Assembly (NCBI RefSeq): GCF_002441885.1
Contig: NZ_JXJT01000015.1
Span: 1 to 48,533, forward strand
Source of the DNA: Pseudolactococcus chungangensis CAU 28 = DSM 22330
GTDB lineage: Bacteria > Bacillota > Bacilli > Lactobacillales > Streptococcaceae
Reading direction: 5' to 3'
Length of the DNA: 48,533 nt
A program made the translations under genes and the position numbers. Shown here in pieces: positions 44,741-48,533 of the stretch (position 1 is the first letter of the stretch; each line of letters starts with the position of its first letter). The notes beneath the pieces were generated by a model, which saw nothing but the letters and a program-made list of their open reading frames with translations, was not told the DNA's origin and did no database searches.

Positions 44741-44790
44741 GGGCACCGCTCAGGCGGTCGGAAAATAGCTCCCAGTATTGGGAGCTTTTT
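44741..44790 (+). promoter_or_regulatory. pyrG leader attenuator (GGGC start, reiterative-transcription type)
   Basis: The predicted transcript begins GGGC. A small hairpin ACCGC/GCGGT (44745-44749 with 44754-44758) follows, then a terminator with AGCTCCCA (44767-44774) pairing to TGGGAGCT (44779-44786) and a T run. This is the layout known for pyrG in B. subtilis and L. lactis. When CTP is low the polymerase stutters at GGG and adds G residues, which pair with the CUCCC arm and prevent termination. Confidence 0.85.
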
Positions 44791-44835
44791 ATATTTATTT
44801 TCCCATGTGTTTAAATTAAAGGAGACAATAGGTAA

Positions 44836-46446
44836 ATGACAAAGTATATTTTCGTCACAGGTGGTGTGGTTTCAGGTATTGGTAAAGGGATTGTGGCGTC
44901 AAGTCTTGGTCGTCTTTTAAAAAATCGTGGTCTTAAAGTCACAATTCAAAAGTTTGACCCATATATCAATATTGACCCGGGTACAATGAGTCCTTACCAA
45001 CATGGGGAAGTTTACGTGACAGATGATGGCGCAGAAACTGACCTTGACCTTGGTCACTACGAGCGTTTCATGGATGTTAACCTTAACAAATACTCTAACG
45101 TGACAACAGGTAAAATTTACTCAGAAGTTCTGCGTAAAGAGCGTAAAGGCGAATATTTGGGAGCAACGGTTCAAGTTATTCCACATATTACAGATGCCTT
45201 GAAAGAAAAAATTAAACGTGCCGCAGCAACGACTGATTCAGATGTCATCATTACTGAAGTCGGCGGAACTGTTGGCGATATCGAGTCATTACCGTTCCTT
45301 GAAGCCTTACGTCAGATGAAATCTGATGTGGGTTCGGACAATGTCTTCTACATTCATACAACTTTATTACCTTATCTAAAAGCGTCTGCTGAAATGAAAA
45401 CTAAACCAACACAACACTCTGTTAAAGAATTACGTGGTTTGGGTATTCAGCCGAATATGATTGTTATCCGAACAGAAACACCAGCTGAGCAAGGGATTAA
45501 AAATAAAATTGCACAGTTTACAGATGTTGCGCCAGAGGCTGTTATTGAATCACTTGATGTGGAACATTTGTATCAAATCCCACTTAATTTACAAGCTCAA
45601 AACATGGACCAAATCGTTTTGGATCATTTGAAACTTGATTTGCCAAAAGCAGATATGACAGAATGGACAGAGATGGTTCACCACGTCATGAACCTCAAAA
45701 AATCAACTAAGATTACTTTGGTTGGGAAATATGTCGAGTTGCCAGATGCTTATATCTCTGTCGTTGAAGCTTTGAAACATGCCGGCTACCCTGCGGACAC
45801 CGACATTGACCTGAAATGGGTTCAATCAAACGACGTGACCCCTGAAAATGCTGCTGAGCTTTTGGGAGACGCTGACGGGATTATTGTGCCGGGTGGTTTT
45901 GGTCCTCGTGGCACTGAGGGTAAGATTGCGGCGATTCAGTATGCGCGTGAAAATGATGTGCCGATGCTAGGCGTTTGTCTAGGCATGCAGTTGACGTGTG
46001 TCGAGTTCGGTCGTAACGTCCTTGGACTTGACGGGGCTAACTCAACTGAGTTAAATCCTGAAACGAAATTCCCAATTATCGACCTCATGCGTGATCAAAT
46101 TGATGTTGAAGATATGGGTGGTACACTTCGTTTGGGACTTTACCCAGCGAAATTGAAAGCACACTCAGTGACAGCAGCAGCTTATGATAACCAAGAAGTC
46201 ATCCAACGCCGTCACCGTCACCGTTATGAATTTAACAATGCCTACCGTGAACAGTTTGAAAAAGCAGGACTCGTCTTCTCAGGCGTGTCACCTGATAACC
46301 GTTTGGTTGAAATTGTTGAAATTCCAGAAAATAAATTCTTCGTTGCATGTCAATATCACCCGGAATTGTCAAGCCGTCCAAATAGATCAGAAGGTCTCTA
46401 CACAGCCTTTGTCAAAGCATCTGTTGAAAACGCTGAAGCTAAATAA
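44836..46446 (+). CDS. pyrG: CTP synthase
   Basis: A 536-residue enzyme converting UTP to CTP with glutamine nitrogen. The N-terminal synthetase domain (1-270) starts [20 protein letters not shown] and includes [14 protein letters not shown]. The C-terminal glutamine amidotransferase domain has the nucleophile cysteine in GVCLGMQ and the [11 protein letters not shown] histidine-glutamate. GGAG precedes the ATG. Expression is governed by the attenuator leader upstream. Confidence 0.97.
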   Translation: MTKYIFVTGGVVSGIGKGIVASSLGRLLKNRGLKVTIQKFDPYINIDPGTMSPYQHGEVYVTDDGAETDLDLGHYERFMDVNLNKYSNVTTGKIYSEVLRKERKGEYLGATVQVIPHITDALKEKIKRAAATTDSDVIITEVGGTVGDIESLPFLEALRQMKSDVGSDNVFYIHTTLLPYLKASAEMKTKPTQHSVKELRGLGIQPNMIVIRTETPAEQGIKNKIAQFTDVAPEAVIESLDVEHLYQIPLNLQAQNMDQIVLDHLKLDLPKADMTEWTEMVHHVMNLKKSTKITLVGKYVELPDAYISVVEALKHAGYPADTDIDLKWVQSNDVTPENAAELLGDADGIIVPGGFGPRGTEGKIAAIQYARENDVPMLGVCLGMQLTCVEFGRNVLGLDGANSTELNPETKFPIIDLMRDQIDVEDMGGTLRLGLYPAKLKAHSVTAAAYDNQEVIQRRHRHRYEFNNAYREQFEKAGLVFSGVSPDNRLVEIVEIPENKFFVACQYHPELSSRPNRSEGLYTAFVKASVENAEAK

Positions 46447-46452
46447 AATTTT

Positions 46453-46493
46453 AAAAACAGGCTATGATTGATTTTTATCATAGCCTGTTTTTT
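46453..46493 (+). terminator. pyrG terminator
   Basis: AAAAACAGGCTATGAT (46453-46468) pairs perfectly with 46477-46492 and runs into T residues. Confidence 0.93.
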
Positions 46494-46554
46494 GTTCACT
46501 TTTTTGAAAAAGTGTCAATAACTCTGCTTAATCGTCAGGATTGATACGAAACTG

Positions 46555-46585
46555 TTGACATATTTGAGATGCTAGAAACTATAAT
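46555..46585 (+). promoter_or_regulatory. Possible promoter of the type VII cargo cluster
   Basis: TTGACA at 46555-46560 and TATAAT at 46580-46585 are perfect boxes, but the spacer is 19 bases, longer than optimal. They lie about 190 bases before the first cargo gene. The region 46586-46771 is AT-rich with no other element seen. Confidence 0.45.
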
Positions 46586-46771
46586 AAAAAAATAATCTAA
46601 TGGTTTATGATGTGAATTCCAAAATATAAACTTTAAAAATCAAATATTGAATGCTTTATTTTTTTGTTATTATACCAACATTTAGCTACTGTTTATAAAA
46701 AATATCTTAAATCTTTGACACTAGACACTAGTTTTTATATAAAATTTAGAATATTGAAAATAGGAGATGTT

Positions 46772-47047
46772 ATGGCAACAGGAAAAATTAATTCAAACAC
46801 CGTAGATGCACAAGCAGCGATTGCTGAACTTGTTGGCTTAAATGCAAATAGTTTTGCCAATCAATCCGTAGACTTTGGGGCAAGCAATGTTCCAAGTATG
46901 CTCGCAGGTCAGGGCTTAGCTAATCAGTTGATGAACAATACTTCAAAAGTTGTTTCATGCGTTTTATCACAAGCTAATAAGTTTCCAGAATTGGCGTATG
47001 CGATAGAGGAAAGAGATATAGTGGAAAGTCAGAGGTTTAAATCATGA
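46772..47047 (+). CDS. TIGR04197/DUF3130-type WXG100-like secretion partner
   Basis: A 91-residue, mostly helical protein matching the TIGR04197 (SACOL2603-like) group. It has the N-terminal GKINSNTVDAQAAIAEL helix and a second helix after a central FGASNVPSM turn. In type VIIb systems such proteins, coded just before LXG toxins, bind the toxin's LXG domain and guide it to the secretion machine. AGGAG lies before the ATG at 46772. The stop overlaps the start of the next gene (ATGA). The secretion apparatus itself is not in this window. Confidence 0.82.
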   Translation: MATGKINSNTVDAQAAIAELVGLNANSFANQSVDFGASNVPSMLAGQGLANQLMNNTSKVVSCVLSQANKFPELAYAIEERDIVESQRFKS

Positions 47048-47787
47048 CAAAGAAAAATTCTATATTTGGAAATTCTGGTCTATTTGGCAATGACTTTGAT
47101 GATGTAGAGGAAGAAAAACCCATTGAACAAGAGATCATCACAAATCCCAAGTGGGAAGATTATGATTGGCAAGATTGGGCTGAATTTTGGCGTATCAGTA
47201 TTGAACAAACAAAAATAAATTTTGAAAACGCAGAGACGGAAGAAGATAAGATTAGTCTGATTAGAGCCAATCAAACAATTCAAAAGCAAGCAGAGGAAGA
47301 AAGAGAGAAACTTGCCAAACGAGAGGCTGAAAAAGCAAAATATCAAGCCTATTTAAAAGAATGTGCTGCTGAGAAAAAAGCACAGCAACCTACTTCTCTT
47401 TTTGAAAATACAACAAGTTACAGACACGCACCAAAAGATAAAAGTGAAACAAAACGCTATGAACTTTCTCAGGAAATTAGGCGTAAAGAATCAGACATAG
47501 ACGACCTAAGACATTTGAACAATAAGTTTAAAGAGGAAAACGACTACTTTCTTTCAGGCTTTAAACGAGATATAGACGAGACACACCAAGTGCTTGGAAA
47601 AAATTCACAGTTTGACACCAGACAGGCGCAACGTAACTATGAGATGTATCAAGGTGTTCAAGCGAAAATAAAATCTAAAACCCAAGCGCAATTAGAAACG
47701 CTTGAAACGTCCACTAGGTCAACTAGACAAACACTTGAAGGTTCGATTGACCGGCTTCACAGAGAAAGGAACAATTTACCGTGGTAA
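47044..47787 (+). CDS. Coiled-coil protein of the LXG cluster (DUF3958-like C-terminus)
   Basis: A 247-residue, highly charged protein without membrane segments. Residues 1-60 are acidic and aromatic-rich (WEDYDWQDWAEFW). Residues 60-115 are a charged helix rich in E, K and A. Residues 140-247 form a long coiled coil ending LHRERNNLPW. The C-terminal part resembles the DUF3958 helical partners that, with a DUF3130 protein, chaperone LXG toxins, but it is much longer because of the N-terminal extension. It is coupled to both neighbours by short overlaps. The function is inferred from context. Confidence 0.7.
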   Translation: MTKKNSIFGNSGLFGNDFDDVEEEKPIEQEIITNPKWEDYDWQDWAEFWRISIEQTKINFENAETEEDKISLIRANQTIQKQAEEEREKLAKREAEKAKYQAYLKECAAEKKAQQPTSLFENTTSYRHAPKDKSETKRYELSQEIRRKESDIDDLRHLNNKFKEENDYFLSGFKRDIDETHQVLGKNSQFDTRQAQRNYEMYQGVQAKIKSKTQAQLETLETSTRSTRQTLEGSIDRLHRERNNLPW

Positions 47788-48533
47788 TTTACAACAGTGG
47801 CGATTCACAAAATTTGATAAGTGCCTTGGAAACTAACCTTTCAGGTGCCCAACAAATTTTTGACCGCCTTTCTAAAGGGAGCCAACATCTGATTGGCGTG
47901 ATTGATTCAGGCACCTTATCAGGCGCTGCTTACAATGCAGGAAAAAACTTGTTTGTCGCTTATATCAATCCTATGCTCCAAAAGTTAAATCAAGCTATTT
48001 CAGATATACAAGGCGATTTGAGGGCTTACAAGTCGGCAGATAGTGCCGTTAGTCGTTATGGCACGCATTTGGATAGTGATCAGATTGAACATTTGCTTAG
48101 ATTGACTAATCATATGATTCAGTTGCTTGAAGATAAAATCAGATCTGACAAAGACTTTATTAATAATTTTTTAAGTGGTGGCTTTGAAAAAGTCGGTGGT
48201 GCTTTGGCAGAGCTACCACAACTTTATGAACAACTTGACAATTTAAAAGAAATCAAAGCAACACGCGAAAAGGAATTGCGTGCTTTGGAGGAATTTAAAT
48301 ATACGACAAACTCACTTTTTAAAGATAGCGCCAAAGCCTTTGATTCTGCCATGAAAGGTGTGGCAATTATCAACCAATCAAGCGCAAGTGCAGACGGAAC
48401 GATTATCTTTCCTGCAGGTGCGGATATGAGTTGGTTGAAAAAATTAAGTAATGAAAAATTAAGCTCCAATCTTTCAGGAAGTAAAGGTAAGTCGAAAGCT
48501 GATAAAGTTGAAATCAAATGGTCAGCAATGAAC
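47781..48533 (+). CDS. LXG-domain polymorphic toxin, N-terminal part (runs off the window)
   Basis: 251 codons are visible, with no stop before the window ends. A GTG start at 47781 (VVIYNSGDSQNLISALE) overlaps the previous gene by 7 bases behind AGAAAGGA. The N-terminal 200 residues are an alpha-helical LXG domain with the typical GTLSGAAYNAGKNLF segment and later long helices. LXG proteins are type VIIb secretion substrates whose variable C-terminus is a toxin acting on competing bacteria. The toxin domain and the immunity gene lie beyond the right edge, so its activity cannot be told. Confidence 0.83.
   Translation, partial: MVIYNSGDSQNLISALETNLSGAQQIFDRLSKGSQHLIGVIDSGTLSGAAYNAGKNLFVAYINPMLQKLNQAISDIQGDLRAYKSADSAVSRYGTHLDSDQIEHLLRLTNHMIQLLEDKIRSDKDFINNFLSGGFEKVGGALAELPQLYEQLDNLKEIKATREKELRALEEFKYTTNSLFKDSAKAFDSAMKGVAIINQSSASADGTIIFPAGADMSWLKKLSNEKLSSNLSGSKGKSKADKVEIKWSAMN

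Overview
The window is a stretch of low-GC Gram-positive chromosome. Gene content and order point to the order Lactobacillales, family Streptococcaceae, most likely a lactococcus-type organism. The clues are the tsaB-rimI-tsaD run, coaB-coaC-panT, tdk-prfA-prmC-tsaC-glyA followed by a nucleoid protein and a lysozyme-like protein, truA with a pyridoxine-type kinase, stand-alone rpsD, a YidC2 lipoprotein, and a LXG type VII cargo cluster beside pyrG. The genus is inferred from composition and gene order; no database was searched. There are no rRNA, tRNA or CRISPR loci.

Layout. 1-2.5 kb: an AT-rich gene-free stretch, then a LytTR DNA-binding regulator with two small membrane proteins. 2.5-4.6 kb: a decayed phage-like integration module containing two partial ImmA-type peptidase copies, a broken XRE repressor and an N-terminally truncated tyrosine integrase. 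4.7-9.1 kb: tex, a SprT-like protein, a membrane-anchored nuclease and adenosine deaminase. 9.2-11.4 kb (minus): RNase J1 and RNA polymerase epsilon. 11.5-15.3 kb: tsaB, two GNATs, tsaD and a ROK sugar kinase. 15.4-20.2 kb (minus): yidC2, pgcA, panT, coaC, coaB. 20.3-20.7 kb: a small gene with an intact promoter but a disrupted reading frame. 20.7-24.2 kb: a tautomerase and a glucose-type PTS operon (antiterminator plus EIICBA) with cre and RAT/terminator elements. 24.5-32.2 kb: tdk, a GNAT, prfA, mutY, prmC, tsaC, glyA, ndpA-like and lysozyme-like genes. 32.2-36.8 kb: pabB-pabC fusion, metF, acylphosphatase, a SpoU methyltransferase and rpsD with a long leader. 37-40.7 kb: azlCD, a decayed gene and a MacB-type ABC exporter. 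40.9-46.4 kb: truA, a pyridoxine/HMP-type kinase, a TIGR01440 protein, an Eis-like GNAT, a small membrane protein and pyrG with a GGGC attenuator leader. 46.7 kb to the end: a type VII secretion cargo cluster cut off by the window edge.

Functional threads. Translation fidelity and termination: tsaB, tsaC and tsaD make t6A in tRNA, prmC methylates the release factor encoded by prfA, and truA, a SpoU enzyme and rpsD add RNA or ribosome functions. C1/folate metabolism: glyA, metF and pabBC. CoA supply: panT, coaB, coaC. The most notable signals are five genes whose start codon lies 6-9 nt after an extended -10 box with no ribosome binding site (probable leaderless mRNAs), a MutY lacking all four cluster cysteines, a PTS leader carrying cre plus RAT, a pyrG leader of the reiterative-transcription type, a 53-bp perfect-armed palindrome after rpsD, and the truncated LXG toxin cluster.
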